NCBI GenBank assembly: GCA_963728355.1
Contig: CAVSJQ010000001.1
Location: 496,001-560,000 of the forward strand
DNA: 64,000 nucleotides
From: Sva-07 sp963728355
Lineage (GTDB): Bacteria > Actinomycetota > Acidimicrobiia > Acidimicrobiales > Ilumatobacteraceae
Direction: 5' to 3'
Shown here: piece after piece, positions 7,662-16,052 of the stretch
Layout of the letters: each line of letters opens with the position of its first letter
Position numbering within the stretch: position 1 is the stretch's first letter
Notes under the pieces: model-generated
Seen by the model: the letters and a program-made list of their open reading frames with translations, nothing else
What the model was told of the DNA's origin: nothing
Databases searched by the model: none
Translations under genes and position numbers: made by a program

Positions 7662-8840
7662 GTGGCATTCCAGGTACCGATCCGGGTCCTCGCCGCGGCG
7701 AGGCCGTCGGTTCCTGCTGCACTCCTGGTGGCGATCGCATCGAGCACGGCGGTGTTCGCCGCCACCCCGTTCCTGCTTCCCTTCGTCTCCGAGGAGTACG
7801 ACGTCGCCGTCAGCACGGCGGGCTGGATGTCGACCGCTCAGCTCGCCGGCTTCGTGGTGGCCTCGTGGGTCGGCGGACGATTCCTGCGCCCGGTCCGCTC
7901 GGTGTTCGTGATCGGTGCGCTGATCGGCGTGCTGGCGAATCTCGGGTCCGCCGCTGCGCCGACGTTCGAGGTCCTCGCCGCGACGAGGTTCGCCAGCGGG
8001 CTCTCGCTCGGGTTCGCGGCGTGGATCGCCTGGCAAGCTGCGTTCGGTGACACCGAGAAGACGGGCGACGTCGCCGTCGTCGGCCCGATCGTCGGGATGA
8101 TCATGTCACCGCTGATCGCCATCATGCTGGAGTCGATCGGCCTTCGGTGGTTGTTCATCGTCCTCGCCGTCATCACGGCGACGCCGCTCGTCTGGGCACG
8201 ACAGATCCCGCGTCACGACCGGCTGCGCCCACACCGCACGCGCCACACCCCGACGCGAGCAGCACGCGCGATCCTCTTTGCACTCGGCACGCTCACGCTC
8301 GGCGGTTCATCGGTGTTCGTGTACAGCGCCGCGATCGGCAAGGACCTCGACGGTCTGTCGGCGCTGACCGTGTCGTTGCTGTTCAGCGCCAACGCATTGG
8401 CGGGGATCCCGTCGGCGCGCTGGACGGGCCGCCGCGGCCCTGCCGGCATCTGGTTCCTCGCCACCGCCGCATGTGCGCTCGCCATCGCCGCATCGCGCAG
8501 CGGTTGGGTGTTCGGTGCCGCCATCGTCGGCTGGGGTTTCGTCTTCTTCATGGGTGTGCCCGCCGCGTTCAAGCTCCTCGCCGAACGGTCGAGCTTCCCC
8601 GAGGAACGCGCCGGCGACGCTCAAGCGGTGATGGCGCTCGGACGGGTCTTCGGCCCGATCATGGGAGGCACGCTGCTCGCCGCGGGCTCCGAGGTCACCC
8701 TGGGCTTCGCTGCCGCGGCCGTGATGTCGGTCGGTGCGGCGCTGCTGCTCTACGTGGACCGGCAGCGTTTCGTCGTCGTGCGTCAGTACGGAGCCTGGTC
8801 GCAGGCCCGCTCGTCAGTCGACACGGCGCAGCACTCGTAG
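7662..8840 (+). CDS. MFS transporter
   Basis: A 392-residue protein, starting with GTG, with about twelve hydrophobic segments, from LVAIASSTAVFAATPFLLPF at the N-terminus to AAAVMSVGAALLLYV at the C-terminus. The cytoplasmic loop after helix 6 (RQIPRHDRLRPHRTRHTP) is strongly basic, as is usual for major facilitator exporters. The loop after helix 2 (GGRFLRPVR) resembles the family motif A. The substrate is unknown. It follows plsC by 12 nt and its end overlaps the convergent methyltransferase gene by 27 nt. Confidence 0.85.
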   Translation: MAFQVPIRVLAAARPSVPAALLVAIASSTAVFAATPFLLPFVSEEYDVAVSTAGWMSTAQLAGFVVASWVGGRFLRPVRSVFVIGALIGVLANLGSAAAPTFEVLAATRFASGLSLGFAAWIAWQAAFGDTEKTGDVAVVGPIVGMIMSPLIAIMLESIGLRWLFIVLAVITATPLVWARQIPRHDRLRPHRTRHTPTRAARAILFALGTLTLGGSSVFVYSAAIGKDLDGLSALTVSLLFSANALAGIPSARWTGRRGPAGIWFLATAACALAIAASRSGWVFGAAIVGWGFVFFMGVPAAFKLLAERSSFPEERAGDAQAVMALGRVFGPIMGGTLLAAGSEVTLGFAAAAVMSVGAALLLYVDRQRFVVVRQYGAWSQARSSVDTAQHS

Positions 8841-9446
8841 CGACCCGGTCGCCGACTCGAGCCGGAAGCGGCCCGACTCGAGGGCCGGACGGAAGATCTG
8901 CTCGAACGGGGGACGACCGCCGTCGGCCGGATCGGGGAACACGTCGTGGATCGCCAGCGTGCCGCCGACGGCGACGTGCGGCGTCCAGCCCTCGTAGTCG
9001 AGCCGAGCCGGTTCCTCGCCGTGCCCACCGTCGATGAAGACGAACGACAGTGGCGTCGTCCACGCGGCGGCGACGATCGGAGACTTCCCGACGACGGCGA
9101 TCACCGAGTCCTCGAGCCCGGCGTCGTGGATCGCGGAGCGGAAGAACGGCAGCGTGTCCATCCTCCCGATCCGGTCGTCGACGACCTCGGGATCATGATG
9201 ATCCCACCCGGCCTGGTTCTCCTCGGAGCCGCGATGGTGATCGACGGCGAACAGCACGACGCCCGAATGCTCGGCGGCGTCGCCGAGCCAGATCGTCGAA
9301 CGGCCGCAGTACGAGCCGACTTCGAGCATCGGGCGTCCTGGCACCGCCGCTGCGGCAGCGGCCGCGGCGTCCCACAGCGCGTCGCCCTCGTCGGCGGGCA
9401 TGAACCCCTTCGTTGCGAGCGCCAGTTGCCGGCGCTCGGGCGTCAC
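8814..9446 (-). CDS. Class I SAM-dependent methyltransferase
   Basis: The GTG at 9446 overlaps the nitroreductase stop (GTGA), giving 210 residues; an in-frame ATG further upstream lies inside that gene. The motif MLEVGSYCGRSTIWLG is the SAM-binding loop of the methyltransferase_24 group, FAVDHHRGS follows as motif II, and SFVFIDGGH is motif IV. The family methylates small molecules, often catechols or sugars; no substrate can be assigned. It is translationally coupled to the nitroreductase-like gene. Confidence 0.8.
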   Translation of the reverse strand: MTPERRQLALATKGFMPADEGDALWDAAAAAAAAVPGRPMLEVGSYCGRSTIWLGDAAEHSGVVLFAVDHHRGSEENQAGWDHHDPEVVDDRIGRMDTLPFFRSAIHDAGLEDSVIAVVGKSPIVAAAWTTPLSFVFIDGGHGEEPARLDYEGWTPHVAVGGTLAIHDVFPDPADGGRPPFEQIFRPALESGRFRLESATGSLRVLRRVD

Positions 9447-10096
9447 CACGTGTCCCAGTGGATGATCGAGTCCGGCTCGGGGCGCAGTGCCCGCTTGAAG
9501 TCGGTACCGACGGTGTAGGCGAGCGGAGTGAGACAGGTCTGTTGCACCCCGTCGTAGGGGATGCCGACGATGTCGGCGACCTCCTTCTCCATCATCAGCG
9601 AGATCGTCGTCCACGCCGTGCCCAGACCACGAGCGCGCGCAGCCAGCATGAAGCTCCACATGCCGGGCAGGATGTTGCCCATCGACGAGGCCGCCATCAT
9701 CGCCGGTGCCCCGTCCACCCGGCCGGCGGTGCATCCGAGCACCAGTGCCGGCGCCTCACCCATGTGTTCGGACAGGTAGGTGGCGGAGTCGACGACGCGG
9801 TCCTGCTGCGCCTGCTCGACGTCACCGTCCTTCTTGACCGACCCGGCGAAGACCGGCAGCGTGCTGTAGATCGCCCAACACTGCTTGTAGACGTCGCCGA
9901 TCGCCCGACGCTTGTCGGCGTCCTTGACGACCACGAACTGCATCGTCATCACGTTCGAGCCGGACGGGGCCTGCATCGCCGTGGCGACGCAGTCGCGGAT
10001 CACGTCGTCGTCGACGGGCCGGGAGAAGTCGAGGCGTTTGCGCACCGCCCGAGTGGTGTTGAGCACTTCGTCGGCGGAGATGTCGAGCAACGTCAT
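9443..10096 (-). CDS. Nitroreductase-family flavoprotein
   Basis: A 217-residue FMN-dependent oxidoreductase. The Arg-rich N-terminal FMN-phosphate contact is RAVRKRLDFSRPV, followed by APSGSNVMTMQF, which matches the family's PS(A/S)xNxQPW cofactor loop. GILPGMWSFMLAARARGLGTAWT is the conserved helix near the C-terminus. Members reduce nitro groups, quinones or enones with NAD(P)H. The first gene of a two-gene unit with the overlapping methyltransferase, it is divergent from tesB with only about 24 nt between starts. Confidence 0.85.
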   Translation of the reverse strand: MTLLDISADEVLNTTRAVRKRLDFSRPVDDDVIRDCVATAMQAPSGSNVMTMQFVVVKDADKRRAIGDVYKQCWAIYSTLPVFAGSVKKDGDVEQAQQDRVVDSATYLSEHMGEAPALVLGCTAGRVDGAPAMMAASSMGNILPGMWSFMLAARARGLGTAWTTISLMMEKEVADIVGIPYDGVQQTCLTPLAYTVGTDFKRALRPEPDSIIHWDTW

Positions 10097-10102
10097 GGCG
10101 TG

Positions 10103-10108
10103 ACTGTA
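10103..10108 (-). promoter_or_regulatory. Candidate leaderless -10 box of the nitroreductase
   Basis: On the minus strand TACAGT ends 6 nt before the ATG at 10096. The divergent tesB start is only about 24 nt away, leaving no room for a conventional leader on either side. Confidence 0.5.
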
Positions 10109-10120
10109 CGACGTGCCAAC

Positions 10121-11044
10121 ATGACGGCTGTCATGGAGAGCAGCGAGCAGAGCCCACCGACCGACCGACCGAGCGGCGGGTCGAACACCAGCCAGGGGGC
10201 ACTGGACGATCTGGTGACCCTGCTCGACCTCGAGGCGATCGAGGTCAACATCTTCCGCGGCCGATCACCCGACGAGAACCGTCAACGTGTCTTCGGCGGC
10301 CAGGTCGCCGGCCAGGCGCTGGTCGCTGCGGCTCGCACCATCGACGAACGCGGCCGCCTCGTCCACTCGCTCCACGCCTACTTCCTGCGTCCCGGCGACC
10401 CGACCGTGCCGATCCTGTACGAGGTCGACCGGATCCGCGACGGTCGCAGCTTCTCCACCCGACGGGTCGTCGCCATCCAACACGGACGCGCGATCTTCAA
10501 CCTGCAGGCGAGCTTCCACGACGACGAGCCCGGCCCCGACCATCAGATCGAGATGCCCACCGGCATGGGCGATCCCCTCGACCTTCCCGACTTCCACACC
10601 CGGATGGCACCGTACGCCGAACAGATCGGCGACTGGTACCACCGGCCGCGCCCGATCGACCTGCGCTACGTCGATGGCGACCCGATCAGCCGTCGGGGCC
10701 AGTCGACCACGAAGCAGCACGTGTGGCTGCGCGCCGACGGTGTGCTGCCGGACGACCCGGTGATGCACGCCTGCGTGGTCACCTACGCGAGCGACATGAC
10801 GCTCCTCGACACCACGCTGCTGCCGTTCGGTCTCGATTGGGAGACCGCCGGCATGCAGATGGCCAGCGTCGACCATGCGATGTGGTTCCATCGCCCGTTC
10901 CGCGCCGACGACTGGCTGCTCTACGCACAGTCGGCCGTGTCGACGTCGTCCGCGCGCGGAATGGCGCAGGGATCGATCTTCACCAGCGACGGCCGACTGG
11001 CGGTCAGCGTGGTGCAGGAGGGACTGACCCGCCTGACGAGTTGA
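10121..11044 (+). CDS. tesB: Acyl-CoA thioesterase II (TesB-like)
   Basis: Hydrolyses acyl-CoA to free fatty acid and CoA. The 307-residue product has two hotdog domains: the first with VFGGQVAGQALVAAART and LHAYFLRPGDPTVPI, the second with ACVVTYASDMTLLDTTL and HRPFRADDWLLYAQ. The Asp of YASDMTLLDT and the C-terminal Gln/Thr region (VVQEGLTR) are the expected catalytic set. The ATG at 10121 is taken; an ATG at 10133 would shorten the product by four residues. No clear Shine-Dalgarno precedes either. Confidence 0.9.
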   Translation: MTAVMESSEQSPPTDRPSGGSNTSQGALDDLVTLLDLEAIEVNIFRGRSPDENRQRVFGGQVAGQALVAAARTIDERGRLVHSLHAYFLRPGDPTVPILYEVDRIRDGRSFSTRRVVAIQHGRAIFNLQASFHDDEPGPDHQIEMPTGMGDPLDLPDFHTRMAPYAEQIGDWYHRPRPIDLRYVDGDPISRRGQSTTKQHVWLRADGVLPDDPVMHACVVTYASDMTLLDTTLLPFGLDWETAGMQMASVDHAMWFHRPFRADDWLLYAQSAVSTSSARGMAQGSIFTSDGRLAVSVVQEGLTRLTS

Positions 11045-11073
11045 GCGCCCGTCAAGACGATAGAAGTGGAGGC

Positions 11074-12378
11074 GTGAACCGACTGAGAGTCGCCGCCGCT
11101 CTCGTCGCCACGCTGCTGCTCGCCGGTTGCAGCTCCGACGACGGCTCGTTCGGCATCGGACAGCCCGTCGTGACGGGGGCGTCGACGATCGCTCCCGAAG
11201 CGCCGTCACCGCCAACCGAGACGACAGCGACCACCACCGCCCCTGCCGCCACCACGACGCCGTCCGACCTCGTCGAGCCGTCCGGACCGACGACCACCGA
11301 CGTCGCCCCCGGCCCGCTCACCGAACCGTCGGTGGCGCTGTTCGACATCGGTTCGTTCGATCAACCGGTCGACGTGGCGGTCGCCCCGGGCGGCGGCGAG
11401 ATCTACGTCGTCGAACAGCCGGGACGGGTGGTTGCGGTGACCGACCTGTCGGCCGACGTCGTACTCGACATCACCGACCTCACCGAGGCGCGCGGTGAAC
11501 AGGGCCTACTCGGGCTGGCGTTCCATCCGACCGCCGACTTGGCCTACGTCGACTTCACCGATACCAACGGCGACACCGTGGTGGCCGAATTCGCCGTCGA
11601 CCTGACGACCGCACGCTTCGACCGGGACAGCTACCGCGAGGTGCTCACCATCGACCAGCCCTACAGCAACCACAACGGTGGTCAACTCGCCTTCGGACCC
11701 GACCAGCTGCTGTACATCGGCGTCGGCGACGGTGGCTCCGGCGGTGACCCGGATCGCAACGCGCTCGACCTGTCGACGCGTCTCGGCAAGATCCTGCGCA
11801 TCGATCCGGTGGCCACCGACGGCGAGCCGTTCACCGTGCCCGCCGACAATCCCTTCGTCGACACGAGCGGCGCCGATCCGACGATCTGGGCGTACGGCCT
11901 GCGCAATCCCTGGCGGTTCTCCTTCGACCGACCCACCGGCGACCTGTGGATCGGCGACGTGGGACAGGGCGACTTCGAGGAGATCAACCACTCCACCGCG
12001 ACGGAGCGCCGCGACGCGGCGCGAGGCGCCAACTTCGGGTGGAGCGCCTTCGAGGGGTTCGAGCGGTTCAACGAGGACCAGCCCGCCGAGGGTGCGGTCT
12101 CGCCGCTGTTCGTCTACGACCACGCCGACGGACGCTGCTCGGTGACCGGCGGAACCGTCGTTCGGGGCGACGCCGTTCCCGACCTCGCGGGGTGGTACCT
12201 CTTCGGCGACTACTGCAGCGGACAGATCTGGGCGCTCGATCCCACAGCGCCTCCCACCGAGCCCAGGGTGGTCGAGATCGCCCGCCTCGAGGGCCTCGTC
12301 GCCATCACCGAGACACCCAGCGGGGACGTGTACGCCGTGTCGAACGGCGGCAGAGTCGCCCGTCTGGTCCCGGGCTGA
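11074..12378 (+). CDS. PQQ-dependent sugar dehydrogenase-like lipoprotein
   Basis: A 434-residue secreted lipoprotein related to soluble quinoprotein glucose/aldose dehydrogenases (YliI/Asd group). The lipobox LLLAGC ends at residue 20, a Pro/Thr-rich spacer follows to about residue 80, and the beta-propeller domain holds GEQGLLGLAFHP with the catalytic His, NHNGGQLAFGPD, GDGGSGGDP, WAYGLRNPWRFSFDR and GDVGQGDFEEIN, all signature blocks of the family. The GTG at 11074 follows a GTGGAGG ribosome site by 2-3 nt and is the only start that places the signal peptide correctly. No PQQ biosynthesis genes lie nearby, so the cofactor may be scavenged. Confidence 0.9.
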   Translation: MNRLRVAAALVATLLLAGCSSDDGSFGIGQPVVTGASTIAPEAPSPPTETTATTTAPAATTTPSDLVEPSGPTTTDVAPGPLTEPSVALFDIGSFDQPVDVAVAPGGGEIYVVEQPGRVVAVTDLSADVVLDITDLTEARGEQGLLGLAFHPTADLAYVDFTDTNGDTVVAEFAVDLTTARFDRDSYREVLTIDQPYSNHNGGQLAFGPDQLLYIGVGDGGSGGDPDRNALDLSTRLGKILRIDPVATDGEPFTVPADNPFVDTSGADPTIWAYGLRNPWRFSFDRPTGDLWIGDVGQGDFEEINHSTATERRDAARGANFGWSAFEGFERFNEDQPAEGAVSPLFVYDHADGRCSVTGGTVVRGDAVPDLAGWYLFGDYCSGQIWALDPTAPPTEPRVVEIARLEGLVAITETPSGDVYAVSNGGRVARLVPG

Positions 12379-12388
12379 GTCCGCCGGC

Positions 12389-13138
12389 TCACAGGAAGCT
12401 GAGCAGTTCGGCGAAGACCTCCTCGCCGTCCACCGCGAGACCTCGACGTTGGAACCATCCGCAGACGTTCAGCACGTCGCGGTGGAGGAAGTCGAGCCCC
12501 TGGAGGTTCGCTGCGATGTCGACCGACTGCGGGAAGTCGATGAACCAGAGACGGTCCTGCCACCACAGCAGGTTGTACGCAGACAGGTCACCGTGGGCGA
12601 TCCCCGCCGCGGTGATGGAACGCAGACCGGCGAGCAACTGGTCGAACGCATCGACGAGCTGGCGTTCGGTCAGGCGCGCGGCGGACAGCTGCGGAGCGGC
12701 CATCTCCCAGCTACCGACGTACTCGAGGTCGAAGACGTCGTCGGCGAAGGCGATCGGGTACGGCACCGAGACCCCGGCGTGCCAGAGCTTCGACATCACG
12801 TCGTGCTCCATACCGGTCCAGCGATCCTGTAACAGCTTCTTGCCGTAGGTCGACATCCGCTCGATGGCGCGACGGTCACGGGACTTGCGGAACTGGCGGC
12901 CTTCCCGGTACTGCACGTCGTGACGGAACGCAGACGCGCGCTGCACACCGAGCGCTTCGAGTTGGCCCTTCTGGGTGACGTGACGGGGAAGGTAGCGCTT
13001 GCGGGCGATCAGGCAGGAGGCACCGTCGTCGCCGATGCGCTCGACGAGATTGACCTGTGCCTCCTTGCCGCTCTTGACGACGCCGTGATCGGTGTCGGTG
13101 TACGGCTCGGCAACGAGCCAATTGGGATGTTCGGACAT
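12389..13138 (-). CDS. RIO-type serine/threonine protein kinase
   Basis: A 249-residue kinase of the RIO1-like family, whose bacterial members are little characterised. The ATP-anchoring Lys is in CLIARKRYLP, the catalytic loop is AHGDLSAYNLLWW (Asp and Asn present) and the metal-binding Asp is in LWFIDFPQSVD, the RIO form of DFG. A flexible, basic segment (REGRQFRKSRDRRAIERM) sits before the N-lobe core. It is the last gene of a minus-strand run containing mreB and an RNB nuclease. A 15-codon leader ORF with a strong ribosome site starts 119 nt upstream of its ATG. Confidence 0.85.
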   Translation of the reverse strand: MSEHPNWLVAEPYTDTDHGVVKSGKEAQVNLVERIGDDGASCLIARKRYLPRHVTQKGQLEALGVQRASAFRHDVQYREGRQFRKSRDRRAIERMSTYGKKLLQDRWTGMEHDVMSKLWHAGVSVPYPIAFADDVFDLEYVGSWEMAAPQLSAARLTERQLVDAFDQLLAGLRSITAAGIAHGDLSAYNLLWWQDRLWFIDFPQSVDIAANLQGLDFLHRDVLNVCGWFQRRGLAVDGEEVFAELLSFL

Positions 13139-13162
13139 GGTGGGAGACCTCGGGAGTGCGTA

Positions 13163-13291
13163 CGACGAACGGGACACCGGTCGCCACGCACACGAGGTGC
13201 TCGGCTCGCTCAGCAGACGAGGGCGCGACCGGTCGGGGTGAACACAGATGCAGTCATGTGAGCAACCTCCTCTCCGGTCGACGAACGGGAC
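13163..13291 (-). promoter_or_regulatory. Leader region with 13-nt direct repeats and an inverted repeat
   Basis: CGACGAACGGGAC occurs at 13163-13175 and again at 13279-13291, flanking a small leader ORF. A 9-bp inverted repeat, ACCGGTCGC at 13176-13184 with GCGACCGGT at 13225-13233, spans the leader ORF stop codon. The layout resembles an attenuator or translational-coupling device for the RIO kinase on the minus strand; function is not established. Confidence 0.5.
13210..13257 (-). CDS. Putative 15-residue leader peptide
   Basis: Reads MTASVFTPTGRALVC and then TGA. A perfect GGAGG at 13266-13270 lies exactly 8 nt before the ATG, the strongest ribosome site of its size in this stretch of genome, where many starts have none. 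The peptide ends in Cys and its stop lies inside the loop of a 9-bp inverted repeat. It has no recognisable domain. It may be a cis-acting leader for the RIO kinase, or a small protein in its own right. The TGR...C ending loosely recalls the short leader peptides before actinobacterial sulfur genes, but no sulfur gene follows. Confidence 0.45.
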   Translation of the reverse strand: MTASVFTPTGRALVC

Positions 13292-13350
13292 GCAAGCTAG
13301 CCGGTCGTGATCGGCACGTCCACGGAGTTTCTGCGGGCGGCCCTCGGCGG

Positions 13351-14739
13351 TCAGCCGACGCGTTCGAACTCGATCGCTCGCGCGGCGGGGTCCGCCCGCA
13401 GGAGCCGGACCCTGATCTCGTCGCCGGGGTCGATGCGATGTGCCACCACCCTCGCCATGATCGCCGGCTCGCACACCTGGATGCGGGCGCCGCGATCGTC
13501 TTCGTCGGTGACGACGGCATCGAACATCTCGCCCTCGCGGCCGGCCAGCACGAGTGCCTCGGCGAGGTCGAGCGCGGCCCGATCGGCCTGAGCGGCGCGA
13601 GCGGTGGCACGGTCCATCACCTCGGGAAGCGCGTCGAACGCGGCGGCGATCGTCTCGGGCACCGAGCGGCCGCCTGCGACGGCGAGTGCGGCTTCGACCA
13701 CGTACCGGTCGGCGAGTCGCCGCAGCGGCGCCGTCGCATGGCAGTAGGTGGCCGCTACCGCAGCGTGCCACGGCACGACGCCCTCACGGTACGGCTCGTA
13801 CGAGGCGCGACCGCTCGCCCGGCGTATGGCGAGCTGGAAGGCGGCGGTACGCGGATCCTCACGATCGAGCGACGGCTCGAACCGGTCGAGTGACACATCG
13901 GCCGGCCAGTTCAGCCCGAAGGCGCGGGCCGTGTGGCGCAGCCGTCGCTCCGCACGCTCGTCGACGTCCGGCATGGTGCGGAAGAGGCCCGTTCCCGCTG
14001 CGAGGAGCGCGTCGGCGACCGCCATGTTGACCGCCAGCGACATCGCCGCATTGCGTCGCTCGACTTCTCGGCGTGCACGGAACTGGAGCTGATACCCGCC
14101 GTCGACACGGCGCAGCTCCTGTTCGGGCACGTCGACACGATCCGCTCCACGCCGGCGCTCGGCTGCCTCGATCCTGTCGGCGAGTTCGTCGAAGCCGGCC
14201 GGGAGCTGTTCGGCGTCGACGTGTTCGTAGGCCAACTTCGCCCGACTGCGGATGATCGATCGTTCGACGTCGTCGAGCGTGACCGCGCCGTCAGGTGCGA
14301 CGCGGACGCTGAACACGACGGCCGGTCGGTCACCGTCGGGCAGCAGGCTCGCCGCTCCTTCGGCCAGCTCGGGAGGATGCAGACCGGCTCGGCCGTCGGG
14401 CAGGTACATCGTCACGCCGCGCGCCCAGGCCTCGGTGTCGATCGCACCGCCCGGCCGGACGAACCATCCGACGTCGGCGATCGCGTAGCGCAGCACGAGA
14501 TCGTCGGCGGCGGAGTCGATCGCGAATGCCTGGTCGAGGTCGGTGCTCGTCGCCGGGTCGAGCGTGACGAAGCTGACTCCGGTGCGATCGACGTGGCCAG
14601 GCGATGCAGCGCGGCCTGCGACCTGCCCCGCCTCAGCGAGTACGACGGCGGGGAAGCCGTCCGGTACGTCGAGTTCGTCGCGGATTCGCCGCAGGCCGGC
14701 TCGAACCTCATCGTCGTCGGGGAGCGACGGTGTCCTCAT
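13351..14739 (-). CDS. RNB-domain ribonuclease (RNase II/R family, short form)
   Basis: A 3'-5' exoribonuclease of 462 residues, shorter than RNase II or R (640-800) because it lacks visible cold-shock and S1 domains. The catalytic metal-binding cluster is recognisable as TLDPATSTDLDQAFAID, with four acidic positions, followed by RYAIADVGWFVRPGG and MYLPDGRAGLHPPELAEGAASLLPD. The conserved CHATAPLRRLADRYV block near residue 330 forms the RNA-anchoring region. Such compact RNB proteins are known from actinobacteria and Deinococcus. It starts at the ATG 39 nt after the mreB stop, with a dispersed 31-nt inverted repeat in between. Confidence 0.88.
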   Translation of the reverse strand: MRTPSLPDDDEVRAGLRRIRDELDVPDGFPAVVLAEAGQVAGRAASPGHVDRTGVSFVTLDPATSTDLDQAFAIDSAADDLVLRYAIADVGWFVRPGGAIDTEAWARGVTMYLPDGRAGLHPPELAEGAASLLPDGDRPAVVFSVRVAPDGAVTLDDVERSIIRSRAKLAYEHVDAEQLPAGFDELADRIEAAERRRGADRVDVPEQELRRVDGGYQLQFRARREVERRNAAMSLAVNMAVADALLAAGTGLFRTMPDVDERAERRLRHTARAFGLNWPADVSLDRFEPSLDREDPRTAAFQLAIRRASGRASYEPYREGVVPWHAAVAATYCHATAPLRRLADRYVVEAALAVAGGRSVPETIAAAFDALPEVMDRATARAAQADRAALDLAEALVLAGREGEMFDAVVTDEDDRGARIQVCEPAIMARVVAHRIDPGDEIRVRLLRADPAARAIEFERVG

Positions 14740-14746
14740 CGCGGAA

Positions 14747-14777
14747 CTGTCACGTTTGGCCCGGCACGGTGTGACAG
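14747..14777 (-). repeat. 31-nt inverted repeat, copy 1
   Basis: CTGTCAC at 14747-14753 pairs with GTGACAG at 14771-14777 around a 17-nt loop. It begins 1 nt after the mreB stop and ends 7 nt before the RNB start on the minus strand. A second copy with identical length and loop core lies at 58106-58136, also just after the stop of a minus-strand gene. Confidence 0.75.
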
Positions 14778-14778
14778 G

Positions 14779-15783
14779 TCAGCGACGGGCGCCCATGAAC
14801 ATGCCCTTGAGCGCCTCGTAGTGCTCGATCACATGGCCGGCACCGAGCACGACGGCTTCGAGTGGCACGTTCGACATCTTGACCGGCACCTCGGTCTCGC
14901 GTTCGATCCGCTCGGCGAGTCCGCGCAGCAGGCCACCGCCGCCGACGAGGTACATGCCGCGCACGAGGAAGTCCTGCGACAGCTCGGGCGGCGCCTTCGA
15001 CAGGCAACGGATCACCGACGCGACGATCGACGACACGACGTCTTCGATGGCGTAGCGGACTTCCTCCGGCGTGAGCAGCACGGTCTTCGGCAGGCCGGTC
15101 ATCAGGTCGCGTCCGCGCACCTCGGCCTGGTTCTCGTCGGGCGTCGGGTCGGCCGATCCGATCGCCACCTTGATCTCCTCAGCGGTGCGCTCGCCGATGG
15201 CGATGCCGTGCTCGCGCCGCACGTAGTTCTGGATCGCGGCATCGATGTCGAACGAGCCGACCCGCACCGCTTCGAGGGCGACGATGCCACCGAGGCTGAT
15301 CACCGCGGTCTCGCTGGTGCCGCCGCCGATGTCGATCACCATGTTGCCGACCGGCTCGTCGATGGGCAGATCGGCGCCGATGGCGGCGGCCATCGGCTGT
15401 TCGATCAGGTTGGCGTCGGCGGCTCCGGCGCGTCTGGCGGCGTCGGTGACCGCTCGCCGTTCGACTTCGGTGATCGCCGACGGCACACAGATGACGACCT
15501 TCGGACGGGTGAAGCGACTGACGCCGACGCGCTGCAGCAACAGACGGATCATCCGCTCGGTGATCTCGAAGTCGGTGATCGCGCCTCCTCGCAATGGGCG
15601 CACCGCGACGATGTAGCCGGGCGTTCGACCGATCATCTGCCACGCCTCGCGGCCGGTCGCCAACACTTCGCCGGTCTGGCGGTTGAGTGCGATCACCGAC
15701 GGCTCGTTGAGCACGATGCCGCGACCCTTCATGTAGACGAGGGTGTTGGCGGTGCCGAGGTCGATCGCCAGGTCACGTGCCAT
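14779..15783 (-). CDS. mreB: Rod shape-determining protein MreB
   Basis: Bacterial actin homologue that guides lateral cell-wall synthesis at the membrane. The 334-residue protein begins MARDLAIDLGTANTLVY (phosphate-1 loop), carries VVICVPSAITEVERRAV, VIDIGGGTSETAVISLGGIV (phosphate-2) and YLVGGGGLLRGLAERIE (adenosine motif), all in standard order. Notably, mreC, mreD, rodA and pbp2 are not adjacent; the neighbours are an RNB nuclease and, upstream, a 71-residue membrane protein and moaE. MreB is widespread in rods but absent from many apically growing actinobacteria. Confidence 0.97.
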   Translation of the reverse strand: MARDLAIDLGTANTLVYMKGRGIVLNEPSVIALNRQTGEVLATGREAWQMIGRTPGYIVAVRPLRGGAITDFEITERMIRLLLQRVGVSRFTRPKVVICVPSAITEVERRAVTDAARRAGAADANLIEQPMAAAIGADLPIDEPVGNMVIDIGGGTSETAVISLGGIVALEAVRVGSFDIDAAIQNYVRREHGIAIGERTAEEIKVAIGSADPTPDENQAEVRGRDLMTGLPKTVLLTPEEVRYAIEDVVSSIVASVIRCLSKAPPELSQDFLVRGMYLVGGGGLLRGLAERIERETEVPVKMSNVPLEAVVLGAGHVIEHYEALKGMFMGARR

Positions 15784-15836
15784 GTGTGCTCACCCCTGCT
15801 CGCAAGGGACGGTGTGCCGCGTCGAGCGCGGTGATG

Positions 15837-16052
15837 TCACGTGTCATCGGCACCATCTTCGCCGCTGGTGGCTCGCTCGGATGGTTTCATCCGGTCCGAG
15901 GTCTGCCGCCGCGCCTCGGGCGACAGTGCATCGATCTGGCGGCGGAACGAGGCGATGTCGTCGGTCGGTTGCCGGCTACGACCCGCGGCGGCCGCCACGA
16001 GGGTGACGAGCACGGCCACGACGGCAACGCCCACGACGAGTGCGACGGTCAT
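15837..16052 (-). CDS. Small single-pass membrane protein
   Basis: A 71-residue product unknown to me. One hydrophobic helix at about residues 2-23 (VALVVGVAVVAVLVTLVAAAA) is followed by a charged cytoplasmic tail with RRQIDALSPEARRQTSDRM and an acidic end GEDGADDT. The ATG overlaps the moaE stop as ATGA, so it is translationally coupled to moaE, and mreB follows 53 nt downstream. The tail could be an amphipathic binding segment. The coupling shows it is a real gene. Confidence 0.7.
   Translation of the reverse strand: MTVALVVGVAVVAVLVTLVAAAAGRSRQPTDDIASFRRQIDALSPEARRQTSDRMKPSERATSGEDGADDT

Noticed and set aside
13210..13257. Cysteine-responsive attenuator reading for the leader peptide
   Set aside because: The peptide has only one Cys, and no sulfur-metabolism gene follows, so the known cysteine-attenuator model is not supported.
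14747..14777. Sigma-54 promoter reading of the 31-nt repeat
   Set aside because: There is a TGGC..GGCACG look-alike, but actinobacteria generally lack sigma-54, and the -24/-12 spacing does not match.
13933..15834. A 633-codon open frame on the plus strand
   Set aside because: Antisense to the RNB nuclease and mreB, both of which have clear motifs.
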